Part shown: in pieces, positions 37,001-51,054 of the stretch
Numbering within the stretch: position 1 is the stretch's first letter
How the letters are laid out: each line of letters starts with the position of its first letter
Assembly (NCBI GenBank): GCA_018881555.1
Contig: JACAXG010000054.1
Span: forward strand, 4,767,723-4,831,722
Length of the DNA stretch: 64,000 bases
Source of the DNA: Amblyornis subalaris
Taxonomy: Eukaryota > Chordata > Aves > Passeriformes > Ptilonorhynchidae
Direction of reading: 5' to 3'
Translations under genes and position numbers: made by a program
Notes under the pieces: model-generated
Told to the model about the DNA's origin: nothing
What the model saw: the letters and a program-made list of their open reading frames with translations, nothing else
Database searches by the model: none

Positions 37001-40000
37001 AGATATCTTTCAGCCCTCTCTTTCCATATTGTAAGTATCTGTCTATGGGTCAGTTTAATTTTATTAGCTTTCCCAGATAAATTTTAACTCTTTTACTATT
37101 GTTCCATACTCTTGTATGCTGTGTAGTAGTTGTTATGTTATAGCCATGACAGTTTTAAGAGTAAGTAAACTGTGGGTTGTAGGGAGAAAGTACAATTTCA
37201 TTAGACTAACAAATGTTACTGGAGAAAAATAAGCAGGATTTTCATCATACAAGCTCCTCTTCAGAGCTACATGGTTTTTTAAATTAAAATACCATTTGCA
37301 ATTAAATGTTTCTCTTCAGCTCTAGTAGTTGTTATACAAGCCATGTTGACACGATAAAATATTTATTTCCGTTTCTTACGTGTTTACGGCTGTAATATTC
37401 TCATGCCTACCTTACATTTGGCACTGATTGAATCGTCAGCTTGATCTGAAACTACTTAACCAAGTCAGTGCAAAATTGTTGTGATCTCTCCTTTGAACCA
37501 GACTTGCTTGATTTGGACAGACTCAGGTAGATGTTGGTTTCAGCTGAACTGAAATAAGTCACTCTCATCTGATTTCACACGGGCTTCCTAACAACAGAAC
37601 TGCTTGCNTTAGTGAGTCTTGGAGTTTGATTTCCCTTTTGCTAAAATACCTGTTTTAATGCCAGCTTTCTTGCAGATATAAGCATGCCCACTGTGATGTG
37701 CTCGTGGTGGTGGCTGTGCTAACCCAACACTCCTCTACACCTGCAGACGGTCCCTGGCACTGACCTACTCTGACAGTGCAGGTACAGTGGCCAGGTTGGG
37801 ATTTACTGATGCGACAGAAGGTGAAGGGAGGTGTCGCTGCCCCCAGCCCTCTTACCACGTGTTGTGCCCCTAGAACTGATAAAGGAGCAGCCTCATTCCC
37901 AGCATTCATGTTCAGTTGTATCTGGCCCTGTAAAAGCTACATCTGCCCTCCAGACATGGGGGATGATGGCTGTGGCAGCCAAGGGGTGTGAGGAGCTGTG
38001 AACCCACATCAACATCCCTGNGTCAGCAGAAGTATCTCACACAGACAAGCCACGCTGCCAGATCTTCATATTTACTGGGGTAGTTTCTTCAACCCTGGGA
38101 AGGGCTGGTNGTTTTACTCACAATGTCCTGTATGATTTAAAAAAACATTCAAAGCCAAAGCAGCTTTGGTAGTGAAGCTGCCAAGGATTTAAAACANTCC
38201 TGTGCTGGCAAAGCACTCCAATTGGAAACATGTCAGTATACAGAGGAGCCCTATGCATGTGCTCACACAAGTTAATACTNATGTACTTAAATTGATTTAG
38301 CGTGTGATTTTAGCTCGCTCATAGCTGTGTCATGGCTGAGACATCAGAACCATAATCACTCCCCTCTTAGAGCATCACTGGCAGCACGAACTCTTAGCGA
38401 GGAGGAGTCTGGTCTCTGCAGGCTGGATGCAGTTCATTCCCAAGTGAGACATACACGTTTGTTAGCTTACACTGTGATGCACTGCTGCTCCTGCTCTTTG
38501 CACGCAGCTTTTGCAGCCATCACAGTTTCCTCTGCAGGGATACCCAGGATGAAGGTGGTCCAGCCCAGGGGAGCAGTGTCCCTCCCAGCAGTTGCAAGTA
38601 CTGCCTACTACATTAAAGAAATGAAATCTCGCTCTTTATCATGCAAATAAGCAAGGATAATTCTCTACCACGGGAAAAATGTGAAATTCCCGTGTGACAT
38701 CTCTTTCCCTCCTCCCTTCTCACTGCAACCAAGTGGAAAGGGACAGCCCATTTGGTACAGCATCTAANAGGAGGGGGGAAGGCAAGCACACCCTTGTTCT
38801 CCCACGGGAGCTTTTCCAGGGGCCTGCCCTGCTCNTGGCAGCATCCCAAAGACCCAGGCGCTGCAGACCAGAGTGTCTGCCTTTGATCTCTCCATCTTGA
38901 CCTCAGAGCAACCCTGCTGCCACGCCAGCCAATACTCCCTACTGGAAATGAGAAAAAGAAGGAGAAGCTTTATAAACTATTTCTTCAGCTGAATTTTTGT
39001 TCATCTAGAGTAAGGGCCATGTGGCGTGTCTGCCTCCTGGTCTCTTTGGCCTCCTTTTGTCAGCAGAGCAAGTTGCTGGGCCACAGGATAGCAAGAGGAG
39101 ACAGTGTCAGGAGAGTGCTGCAGAATCAGCAATCTGCCTAGTAGAGGACATGGGGGATCCCCCTGATTGGGGAATGAAAGTCCAACCTAATGGCACAACA
39201 CAATTTTCACAATTGAAAGAACAGTGGCATTTTATTTAAACATAAATCTGCGGTTTAATTACAAAGAGTTTCAAAATGTCTGAATTCAGAAGGTGATACT
39301 TTCATAATGGAGCCTCCAGGATCACAGCTGTATGAGAATATGGCCCCAGGGAGTGCCGTCATTTTCATTATTCATGTAGCCTGGCCTATTTTCTTCCCTC
39401 TTCTGGAAAGAACATGGGAGTGTATATGCACATGTGTGCATGTGCATGCATGTGAGAGAGAGGATATAGGTAAGTTACATTTTTCAAATAAAGTAGCTGG
39501 AAAACGTTGCTGATAATTAACTGTGTATGTATTTTGCTTGTCCCACCATAGAGTGCAATATCTCGAAGCAGAGATATGGCTGCATGACCACATGCCACAG
39601 AGGCATGAATTTCTGGCAGCTCCATGACATCCATATGTGTATGCCCTAGCTACCATGGAGCTGTTGCTGATGGGAAGATTACAGATTCCTCTGCTCACAG
39701 GACAGGAGGGCCACATCCATGAGTATCATGGCCATTGGGGACATCCAGTGACAAAGCCCTGAATCCAGACAGGGGCAGGATCACCCTCTGGGGCTTGCTG
39801 GGCTTGTCTGGGCAGACACAAGGTCTGCTGGTGGAGGGTCCATGCAGGTAAGCGTGAGGAAGGGCCTCCCATTTGCCTGGGGGCACATCGGGGGCCCTTG
39901 GCAGGGCANCAGTGCTGTCACAGAAGGGACTGGCCTCTCAGCAGTGCCATATGTGAGTGANAAAACCTGCAAGCAGATAAGTTACTGCATCCTGAGGGAG

Positions 40001-40680
40001 TGGTGCCATTAAATCTATTTAGCATCTTGTTCACGGCTTTGAAAGGTTTCACAAGTATTAGCGACACCGAAACATTTCTACCCGCTGTGTTCTGGGAGAC
40101 AAGGTGTTGTTCTAATTCAAAGATCTCTTTTTTTTTTTTCTTTCTCGTTTTACATTCATCTTGGGGACTAAATTAGTAGAGATAAACGGGTGGCAAACAC
40201 TCCTCTCCTCCCCCCACCACATCACAGCTGTGGCTGTGGTTCTGCTGGGTGCCAGCAGCTCGNGTCGCTCATCCCTACTGACAGCTCCAATTTCTTGCTC
40301 TTGACTAAACCATCCACACATGAAATGGTGGCATTAATGGTTCTCTGCACAACCTGCTTGGCTTTGACACGAAACTGCTTTTTAATGCATGTTGTGAAGA
40401 TGTCTAACATTTCTACATGAAAGCATTACACTTTTATAGCATTTCAAAGTGACACATANTTTCATATTAAAAAAAATAAAATCCACAAAGCTATAGTTCT
40501 GAAGGAAAACAATTCCATTTTAAGCCATTATCGTGCTTGCCAGTGGCAGCTTTTTATCTGCGGGGGCAGTGGGCACACACAGGTGCTGGTGGGGTGTCAG
40601 TGGCCGCAGTGGTTCTGGGTGCACCCATCCCTAGGCAGGTCCAAGGAATCACCCTGTGCTTGCAATGCTGGCAGCCGGCG
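34061..40680. other. Intergenic DNA, no gene seen
   Basis: No coding exon or RNA gene is supported. Simple sequence includes an 18-T run (35921-35938), a 14-T run (36325-36338) and an alternating purine-pyrimidine stretch rich in TGCATG/GTGT at about 39420-39455. Open frames near 37.7-38.9 kb and 39.4-40 kb are unremarkable in composition and carry no recognisable motif. Confidence 0.7.
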
Positions 40681-40683
40681 AGA

Positions 40684-40687
<4 letters not shown>

Positions 40688-40737
<50 letters not shown>

Positions 40738-40756
40738 AAGAGACAGACAGACACAG
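40688..40756 (+). repeat. Compound microsatellite (GT)n then (GA)n
   Basis: About 31 nt of uninterrupted GT/TG is followed by an AG run, then imperfect AGACAGACAGACACAGAC. It is a classic compound dinucleotide repeat, likely to vary in length between individuals. The TG part can adopt Z-DNA. Frames through it give runs of Val-Cys or His-Thr and are not genes. Confidence 0.95.
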
Positions 40757-43416
40757 ACGGGTAACTCAATCTGATGCGAGGAGTCACCTTTCTGTTTCTG
40801 AATCACGCCTAAACCCTTTGGAGAAAGTAATCATTAGGCTACTTGCAACGATAGGGGCCACTTAGCAAGNTGGTGAAACACAAAGCTGGAGAGATAAGAG
40901 GTAAAGATAGCGTTTACTCATCATTCAGCCCATCTGGATTTGGTTTATGGTACACATTCCTCGGCATCTGTACTAGAGACCAGAGGATTTCCTTGTTTTC
41001 CTCGGCCTTCATTCCCTCAGCCTGTATCTCAGCCACCCACCACTGCAGATGCAGTATGCTGTGTAAAAACTTTGTTCAAACTCTNTGTCTGCGGGAGTCA
41101 CTTCCACACACTGCTGGATGAGGATTCATCTAAGGACTGAACACCATTCTGCCTTCCTCCCTCCTGTTGCTGTGCTTTTTTTGACTTTATCCACATGCAC
41201 ACACGTGCACATGTAGGGGGGACTAAAATCTGAAATAGTGAGGATGCATCCGCCAGCCCCCTCCCTGGTGGGAGGTTTGCCAAGGCTGGCAACCTCCTGG
41301 CACCCCTCTGCCTGTTTCTCTCTAAGGCATATTAGCAGATTGGTGTGGCTGACACCTCCTGCCGCAGCTCCGTCAGTGGCTCATCCGGTTTTAGGACAGC
41401 TGGTGCTGGGCCAAACACCGCCAGTGTCGTGGTGCAGGGCCCTGNGCTGGTGGCTGTCGGTGCTGCTAGCTCAGCCTTCTCCGAAAGCTTTCTCCAAGGG
41501 GTGGCAGGCAGGCTTTTTGCTGGATAGTACGTTGTCTCCANGAGCTGATGGAGAGCCAAACCCAGCATAAACACCATGAGCTCTGAGTTACGTGACAGAA
41601 ATGTGATAGGAATCAAGTCTGTACATCCAGGTGACCCAAAGGTGCNGGGAGGTAATGACCGAACAACAGTGGATCCAGGTTCTGACCTGCTTCACAAACA
41701 CAGGGCCCAGATGTCTCTGGTCAGGGACCCCATCGAAATCCTGGAATAGGGGAGAGAGGTGGCTAAATTCTTCCTTTGCTCAGCTGTTGGCAAAGCAGGA
41801 TTGCATCCACAGCCTCCCAGACAACGCTTACCCTGAGTCTGCANTATGCAGATTAAAGAGATGATTGCTGTCATACTGACTCCTTCACCCCTTGGGAATA
41901 CTCTGAAGCAGTGACTGACACACCCATTCCCACTTACTGCTTGGGGTACTATGGGTCTGCAGCACTTTTATCAGCCAGATCCACTGCTTGTGTTGTTTAC
42001 AACTATTTGAGGTTTGAAAATGCCCTGTTAAATGAAATACAGAGCCACACTGAGAAAATACTAAATCGATTCCTATTCTGAAGTTGGCTTCATTTCTATG
42101 GAAATATGGATCATTATCCAAATCAAAAATTTTTCAATAATGAGATTAAAAAACATGTTTATTTTGACTTTTTGCATTTAAAAGCAAGCACAAATTAATG
42201 TTAAAAGATATATGAAAGAACATAGCTGTATCTCTGGCCAGAGATGAATGGAGGAACAGCATCACAAAAGTGACATTGCCACTCCTGCAGACCTAAGGCC
42301 ACTGTTATTGTGTTATTGAAACTCAAGGGGTCTGAGACCAGAGAGGCTCTGTTGGAGCTGTAGACACCAAGTGTGGGGGTTGTTTGTCCCAGTGGCATAC
42401 ACAAGGTGGTCAAATTATGGCTCAGGATCAGCAAGTTAAGTGATAATCACATCTACACTTAAAAATAGCAAACTCTGAGGTCACTCTGCAGGAATTGTTG
42501 TTAGAAATGCCACAAAGAATAATAAAGACCTGCAAGTCTGGTTATAAAAAGAGCAGTGGGAGGAAAGAAGGCAGCAGAAAGGTGGAGATTTATGAGGACC
42601 TCTTATAAGGCATTATGGTGAGAATAGGGAGAAGAAAGAGAATATAGGTAGAGACACCAGGGGATATATTTTAATCTCGTATCTAAAGATGCATGTGCCT
42701 ATATAGACAAGTGATTGCTCCAGCATATTGGTAGAGTCACACGCAGACAGGTACATACATCTGCAGGCATCCCTTCCCATTCACGCTAGGAAATACACGT
42801 GTACATTTCCCTGTAAATGCAGTGTCCTGTGGCTTTTATTGGTACAAATCAAGATTGCTCCATTTTGCAGATATGGTCCTTTGTGTCTACTTACAGCTAT
42901 GCCTGTCTTTTATTAGGCTATTGTGTGTGTTTTATAGAGGCTATGGTGCAGAGATCTGTGCCACTAACAGCAGGAGGTGGGGATGCTGTCAGTCTGTATG
43001 GCCAGCATAGCTACCTCAGGTAACTGAGCACTAAACTAATCATCTTTTTCATGTCCTGAGATGATGTAGAGCAGGCTCATCACATGATCCAGCAAGCAAG
43101 CGAGCACTGCTGGCTTGAAAAGAAGGAAAAGAGATGACATGGTGGCGACTTTGCTCTCACTGAAGTGAGATGGTTGCCTACTTTTGCTGTGTTGAGACAG
43201 GAGATTTGTTTAAAAAGCTAAGTGAGAGGTGGTGATTGATTCTCAGCTGGTGAGGACTCACTGTACAGCCATAAGCAAAGCACTTACCCTTTTGTTCTTG
43301 CTTGTTGCCCCAGTAAAAAGCGAATATGGGAAANTTTTTTGTTTTGTTTTTAGATGCACTGTTAAACAGAACACTGTCTGTGAGGTGCTCTGAGAGGATA
43401 AGATTTAAACTGCTTC

Positions 43417-43465
43417 AGGATTGCCAGTGCTGTTAAAGGATTGCCAGTGTTGTTAAAGGATTGCC
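43417..43465 (+). repeat. Tandem repeat, 20-bp unit, about 2.5 copies
   Basis: AGGATTGCCAGTGCTGTTAA (43417-43436) is followed directly by a copy with one change (43437-43456) and by a partial third copy, AGGATTGCC (43457-43465). The near identity points to a recent local duplication. Confidence 0.9.
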
Positions 43466-43961
43466 TAAGGACAGAGTCATCCCGGCTGGGGGGATTTAAA
43501 ACTTGCTTGTGAAGGCTTCAGTGGAAACTAAATACCATCCCAGCGTTTGGGGTTTACCCCCTCTGCTTGAATGGTGAGCTCGGTCCTGCGGACGCGTGGA
43601 GCCCCGAAGCACACTGGGGCTGCTGCCTACTGACAGACCCTCTCCTGCCAGTCCTCCTGATGGGGCAAAGAGGAACAGTCTGATACCAAACTCCAGCTGG
43701 CCTGGAGTGAAATGGAGGGGGAAACTCTACCCGTTTCTGTCTGTTTTAAGGCAGGATGTGAGAGTGCTGCCTACGCTTTGTTCTCCTCCCTCCCCGCCCG
43801 AGCATCTTTGCATAAAGTCCCTGCGATCAATGCTGATTAACTGTCTTCAGAAAGAAGGTCCTTCCTTCCTTTGTTTCTCGTGAGATAAGAAGCGATCTTG
43901 ATCCTGCCAGCCTGCCCTGTGGGAATTGTTAGATACTTTGCAGCCTGTAAAACCGAGTGAT

Positions 43962-43988
43962 AGCTTTTGCACTGGACAGCTTTTGCAC
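43962..43988 (+). repeat. Short direct repeat AGCTTTTGCAC x2
   Basis: AGCTTTTGCAC occurs at 43962-43972 and again at 43978-43988. It is a small local duplication, probably without function. Confidence 0.7.
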
Positions 43989-46900
43989 AGCACATAGCTG
44001 AGGTGCCTTAGACAGGAGCAAGGTTTGTTTTTCCAGCTGATACAGCAGAGGAAGAGCCCTAATTATTGGCCTGAGAATCCTTTTATTTCTAGATGTTGCA
44101 GCTGATCAGGTAAAAAATACCTTTGCTGCAGGTCTGGCTTTTCTTAGTCTTTAGGCTTTGTTTAAAACCGGTAGCGCCCCTGGGATTAGTTAATATTTAA
44201 TTTAAATGGAAAAAGAAACGAAAAGGGGGGGCCGCAACGAATGGTTCTAGTGCACAAATCTCATCCAGTGACACAGTAGCTGTGAAAATGAATCCAGTCA
44301 CCCAAGAGCAGCAGTTAAATGGTAAGGGATGGAGCTGGAGTTCACTGCCTCAGTGAGATCTATTTCACCATCCCATAGAAAGCTAGCCTTGAAAAAAAAC
44401 CAACAGTAAATACTTTTTCTTTCTTCTGGCTGACAGTTTACTACTTCTGAGCAGCCGTGGTTTATGGACAACAGAGCACCAGTGAGTCTGCAGCAAGAGG
44501 TGAAGTGAAAAGGGGAGATGCTGTAAGGAGAAGGGAGGGAGAACGAGTGGGCAGGGCCACCCTTTCCAGCAAGAGCCATCCTGCAGTTAGGGGAGAACGT
44601 GATTTAGGTTAAATTTAACACTGTGAAAACTACTTCAGTTTAGAGGCCCGTGGGGATGTAGACCTGGAATTGGTGGTATCATTCTCTCTTCCGAATGCCA
44701 CCACTCTTGCTATACTGGCAAGGTTTTAATCTTGGTATTTTAACCCAAATTTTCCCTTATGGACTGTAGTAATTTTTCATATGGGCATGTACTTTGTTTT
44801 ATCTTGAAATGCTGGGTTTATTTGATTGACCATAATGGCTCTTCAATTTAGACTGTTATTTTATNTGTTGGTTGGGGTTATTTAACTTTACATACATACT
44901 GTGCAGCTATAATGGGACCCTCGTGAATCTTGTGAATGATAATATGGAGGCATTCTTTCCCATTTTAAATGATACTGTAGCATCTTGGCACGTTTTGAGG
45001 TCAGGCAGTGTGGCAACATGATGAAAACTCCTGTTAAATGAATTATTTGTCCTTTTGTAGTTGGGCTTCTTGGCACATCTTCCTGAGAAAGTGAGTTGCT
45101 TCAGCCCTGAAAAACTCGAGTTCACAATGTTCACTCAAGTATCAAATCAGTATCTGTTCAAAAGTGGAGCAAGCATTTGTTATATTAATTCCCTTCTGTC
45201 TAGAAACAACTGAGACATGTTCCTTTTTATTTGCCTTTTTCTACCCCTCCAGCAATGTGCTCTTTGTTACCTGAGTAGGGCAGAATGAATGGGCAAGAAA
45301 TCCTAAATCTTTACCCAAACTTGCAAAAAGGCTCAAATCTATAATGTTTAACTGTCGTCATTTATTTGTGAGTCTTTGCACTTTGGAAATTTGGCCCAAA
45401 TTTAAGGGAACTGAAAGTGAGAGGCTGCTCATAGGATACTTTTGACATAATTTAAAACTGGAATGTGTTAGAGCCCTCTGCTTTTGGAAGAGGTTCGCAC
45501 AGGTATCTAAAATTTCATTACCTCAGTCAACCTTCTAGGCCTTTAGAAGCTTGCCAGTACTACAGGCTGTCACTCTGTCCGAGGAAATTAAGCTAAAGTG
45601 TAAGCTATTTTCAAAATAGAAATAATAACTCACCCCCAGGACATAGCAACTTAAGCAGTGGCTCCATTCACAGCCTGCCAAGCTCTTCAGGTCTTGTGGA
45701 GACTGAGTACTGCCACGGGTCCTAGGTCAGCTCTGGAGCATGCTGCGGCCACAGGTCCTGTGGCTCTGCCTCCTTCCTTACATTTTTCTGAACAATTTTT
45801 AGTGGTAGAAAAGAAATGGGTGGGGGAAAATACTAGAGAGAGAATAATGCTGAGTGACTCTTCACTTAGGATATTTACTGTGAGCAAGAATAATAATCAA
45901 TTTATCTTTTTTTTACTACTCAGCGATTGGAAAACCAAGTGGTATTTCAGTTGTGATACCAGATGTTTGGAGCCCCTTGTTCAGAAAGATTTCAGGATTT
46001 TATTCAGTATTTTTGAGAATCTCTTAAGGAAATAGCTTTATAATATTAGGCTGAAATTAAGAGGTACCACTCAACATGAGCTAAAGTTTAGCTTACTTAT
46101 TTATGCTCCCATTAGCTCACATTTTTCATACTCTCATTAGTTGCCTTTTTTTAGTTGCATATTAAAATGATGAGCTTTAAATTCTCTTTTCCACCACACT
46201 ATATTACCTTTTTGTTACTTANGTTTTAGGAAGCCCCAGACTGATCTAAACCTTGGCTCTGGTACTGCAGATACAGCTCACACAGCGTTGGTGCAGCTCA
46301 TTGGGTAAATTATTATGCGGCTTTAGTTTCATATTACGTTAGACTAAAGCCATAATTGCTGGTAATTCAATATGACAAAGGAANGGAAACATCATATTTA
46401 GCAAATTAAGCTTCATATGACGGCATTACTTACGAAATGAACAGTTGGTCAAGGACTTTTAGGGACTATAAATAGCAGCAACTTGTACATTCAAAGAGTG
46501 GAGTTTTTAGTGATGGAAAGCAGAAGCGTTGCAGCTATTGGCATAACAAGGGAGGAGGAGCCCTTCCGTGGCCTTCAGGGCTGAAGCGTGAAATAGGTGG
46601 ATCATATTCATTAAACATCCCAAGGGATGGGCTTTCTTTTAAAAATTTCCATACTTCTGATCAGTCAACATCAGTGTTTTGGAAGTCACTGGGGTTTGCT
46701 CTCAAATTAAAGTTCAATAATATTTCCGTGTGAAAACCTGCCTCCGCTGAGAGCAGCAGGAGCTTTGCCGTTGATCTGGCTGGGGATAAGGTCTCACCAA
46801 GCATGGCAGGGGAGGGAAGATCTGCTTGGTTTTTCCTTTTGAGCATGTAAAGAGGGCGGAACAGGTCTGCACCNAGACGCTTCCCAGGCCTGCGGAGCTC

Positions 46901-49900
46901 AGAGGAAATTGCTTTGCCTTTGTTCATGTCGCCTGTGTTGGGGCTCACTGGGTGCCTGGAGGTGGCAANGCAGCAGGATTTAGCATCACCTGGAGTCTCT
47001 GGCCCGAGCTGTGTCCCTCCAAAGAGCTGCCCTCACCCCTGTGTCCTGCTGCCCACTGCTGTTGATGGGAGCTCTCATCATGTCTTTTCTGAGGAAAAGG
47101 ATTGAGTTTTGCTACACCCTGGATGTTCTAGNCCTTCCTGATTTTGATGGAAAAATTAAAATCCAAGTGGTTGAGTCCTAACAGAAAATTTGGCTTGTTC
47201 AATTATTTGTCCATTAATGTCAGGCAGGAAAATGTTTTTTAAGAGTATTCAAGAAGTGATAGAAATCCAATCATTTCCTATCATTTCCCTGTGGAAAACA
47301 TAAAAAGCCGAGAAAATAAATCCTCCCCCATTCTGAAATGAGCATTTGAAGATCTATTTATTTCCATTTTTCATCTTGAAAAATAAATTTCTGAAATGTT
47401 TTGTCCTGGCTGCCAGATGCTTTTGCTTGAGTCGCACATTTTCTCTAAATAAAACCCCCTCAAACATTTGACATGGCCTGTGTAAACACCAGTGCTTCTT
47501 ACCTGCCTTTGATAATGAAGACCTCTTACCTACCAGCAGTGACTGAGGAATCTCTTGGAAAGGAATCATTCCCACCTTTCAAGAACAATGTATTTTTATC
47601 TTATCTTAGAGTCTTGGATCAATAGGGTAAAATCGACATAAGTCTTTTATCAAGTCTATACATTTTATCAAAGTGCTGATCAAGAACTCAAAAGGGATTT
47701 GGGTCAAAATCTAAGCAGAAGGATGAAAGATCATGAGTTGTTACATGTCTATTCCTGCCAAGAACGTCTATGTTCAAACAAAAGACCTCATTCNTGGTAA
47801 CCTTGCCATTGATTTTNTATTTAAGTACCTTGTCTGTAGTCCCACCTTCCTTTCTTCCCCTGGTCTCAGCAGGGCTGGGCAGGTGTCAGGGGAAGGGCTC
47901 CAACCTGATCAATAAAATTTGAATCAGGCTATAGGTGATTGCAGGGCAGTAGTAAAAGATTTTAGGTAACATCTAGGGTGTATTCGAGCCAGCTTTCTTA
48001 CAAGACTAGGCAAATAGGGAAAAGACGCACATAATTTACCCTTTCATATTTTTATTTCAGGCTAAAAATGTCAGCCAAAACTCCATTTTACTTTTGCCTT
48101 TCAGTATTTGAAATATAACTGTGTTTTATCCTACGGTGTATAGTTTTGAAGTGTACTTTTTAAATTTAAAATGTTAAAAAAGAATGCCTCATTCCAAATT
48201 TCCAGGGTTTACACACACATTTTTTAATTCACCAGAATAGTTTAAACTATTTTAAATGGCTTTGAACCAGCCAGAAGTACGGCTTTATTGAATATTTTTT
48301 TGAACTGAAAAATCAGATGTGTAAACTTCTGCAATGCTGAATGCATCTACTTCTACTGACGACAGCATACATCCCACTAGCTCTTTTCCCACTGTCCTCT
48401 TGTTGCACACTACTGGGTGCAAAATATTCCCCCCACATCTGCTTTAGTATTTTGCAAATTTTGTGTCCTTATTTTAATTTTTCTCTCATCTCTTAAACTG
48501 TGCTCCAACAAAGACACAGAACCACAGGAAGGTGATTTACAAATTCCTCTTACAGGAATTTCAACAGGCAACCGAAATGAGCCATTCCTCTGCCTGGCAT
48601 TGCTTGGTACACACTTGTACACAGATACACCAACCTGCCTCTGCTGTGCCTCTCACCTTCCCACCACATAGAAAGAGATGTGTTTTATCTCCTCCAGCAA
48701 TTCCCCTGGGCCTAATTCTTTGCTCTTCTGTCTCCTCAGTCCCTCAATCCTGTGAACAGTAAGTGTTTGTCAAGCTGGCTTTCACAGTGGCTAAATAGTT
48801 CTGCAATAAGCATCAGGATCATAATTAAGATGAAAATATTTTCCCTCCTCTGTGTCCTCAGTAAACTAATGGCAATGCTCTGGGTCAGTGTAGACCTACA
48901 CAGCACACCTGAACCAACCACACAAACAGGATTTTCCAAGCCTAAAGTTGTGTGATGGATCTGCATTTTCCTGCCTGTCTTTGGTGCCGCTCGTAGAGAG
49001 CAACATTTGTTTGTAGTAGCAGCAGTAGTAGCGGTAGTAACACAGATCTGGGATGGTTTAAGTGGAAGACACAAGTGGAAGTATGCAGTGAAGAGCTGCC
49101 AACGTTTGCACACCCACAGGTGCAGAGGCAATCTGGCCTCCCTTTAAGAAACAACTTCTGAGCCTTTCACCAGAGGCAGCCGAGGCGTTTCTCGCCACTG
49201 CAGCTCTCAAGCTGCCGGGCAGCGTTTACCCAGAGCTCTGAGAAGCTGTTGCATTATGCCCAAATAGTATCCATGTATTGATCACGGGTAAAAGATTGCT
49301 AATTACACACATTCCCATGATTAAAATGCTCAGGCTGAAATGCCGTTTATAAATGATTCTCTTACACAACAGAAGCNCTTTCCTGTTGCATCAGGCCAAG
49401 GTGCTCCCTCCCCAGCAAGAGAGATCCATGGGTGATGCAGGGGTATGTGCCCCCAGAGCATATGTATGTGCCCCCCCGTTCCTCCAGGTACGCAGGAATG
49501 CACAGGGCATGGCTGGGATGTTGCAGAGGCCAGCAAGCAATAATACCAGCTTTGCTTTCCCAGGCACTACAAAGCGGACAAACATGGATGGATCTTCTCT
49601 TACATGCCAAGAAAAGTAATGTAATTATTAATCTCATTTCCTTGGAGGGGTGATTTATTTGGTATTTCACTTCTATAACACATTCAGTGTGTGAGTTATC
49701 CCTTTGATTTTACACCTTTTCCACTGCAGCTGCCTTGCACCACTGAAATGCTATGGATGTCTCATCCTGGCCTCAAAGGGAGAAGGGAGTGACCAGGAGT
49801 GAGAGGCTGGGTCTGCTGATCAGCTCCCATGGATAAAGCATGTCCCAGCGGCCAGGTGCTCCTGGGGGGAAGAAGAAACCATAAGAACACAGGGAGGTGC

Positions 49901-51003
49901 CCCTGCCAGGGCATAGGAAGGGATGAGCCCTGGGAGATAGTAGAAGGCCACAGGTCGNGGAAGGTGAGACTCATATCTTGGTGGCTGGGCTTTGGCAGGC
50001 TCCTCCAGGGCTGGGGAAAATAGTAATTTGAAAAATGATGCCAAGATTAATTTTTCTTATTGTTCCAGGAAACCATAGTTTCTTAGTGTCTCTCCAAGGA
50101 CTTGCAATAGAAGTCCTGAATTTCCCCTGCCATTATGGGCAAAGAATAGCTGAAAACTGAGACTTTTGCTGTATGCTGTTGAAACTCTGATGGAGAATTT
50201 TACTTGCTAAAATAACGTTGATAGGATTGGAGTATCAGAGCAGCACTGAGGTCCTGACCTTAAGTTTCTCCTCTAAACTCAATTTTTGCTGTCTCTCAGT
50301 CTGTACAGTTTAAAAAATAACAGTTTGACCTGTTTTGAGGATTTTCTATTGGTAAGATGCAATAAGGACCACCTGGTTTATCTCCTGTTCATGGATCCAT
50401 TTTCAGGGCTGAGTAAGGCCCTCACATGTGACATTGTAGCAATTTAGGATTTTATGAACAGTATATTGCCTTGCAACAGATTTACAAACATAAGTCAGTG
50501 TGACTCCGGATTCTAAAATATAACAACTGAATTGCAACCAGAATTATGAGTTAGTTGAAATATTGCATGTAATGAAAGCACAGCCTGGCAAGAAGTGAAA
50601 TTGGAAAGTTTGTTCCTTATAGATTTCTATATCACCATGGAAAGGATCTTATCTCTCTCCTGTCTCCATTTCACTCCTTCATCTCCCACTGTCTCCCTGC
50701 TTTCATGAAATCTATAGTAATTTACTTGTCTGTCAATTTACTGCTTAGGGACTGATTTAATATTAGGGATGGACAAACATGCAAAAAATATCACAATCAC
50801 GTAAAATCAATTTTCTTGAGAAAGAACAAAAAAAAAGCTAAGAAGCTCCTTTCACTACTTAGTAAGCCTTGGGAAAATTTAATATATGCAAATGTATACA
50901 AAGTGCCATGGAGGGATATAAATTTTACTGAACATTAATTGGAAGTGATCTATGGTATCACATGGTGGTTTGAGTGAGTGGGCCATTTCCAGTTCTCATT
51001 TAT

Positions 51004-51054
51004 GTGTGTGAAATGTGTGTGTGTGCACACAGATAGATGTACACGTGTACACAC
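51004..51054. repeat. Alternating GT/CA tract with 14-bp palindrome
   Basis: TGTGTGTGTGCACACA is followed by TGTACACGTGTACA (51038-51051), a perfect 14-bp palindrome centred on the E-box CACGTG (51042-51047). Alternating purine-pyrimidine sequence of this kind favours Z-DNA or cruciform structure. Confidence 0.75.

Noticed and set aside
40554..40865. Frames rich in Val-Cys, His-Thr and Arg-Glu
   Set aside because: They are translations of the GT/GA microsatellite.
45658..46035. 125-codon open frame on the plus strand
   Set aside because: The peptide resembles no family I know, and its second half is AT-driven Phe/Leu/Ile. This is expected by chance in 64 kb.
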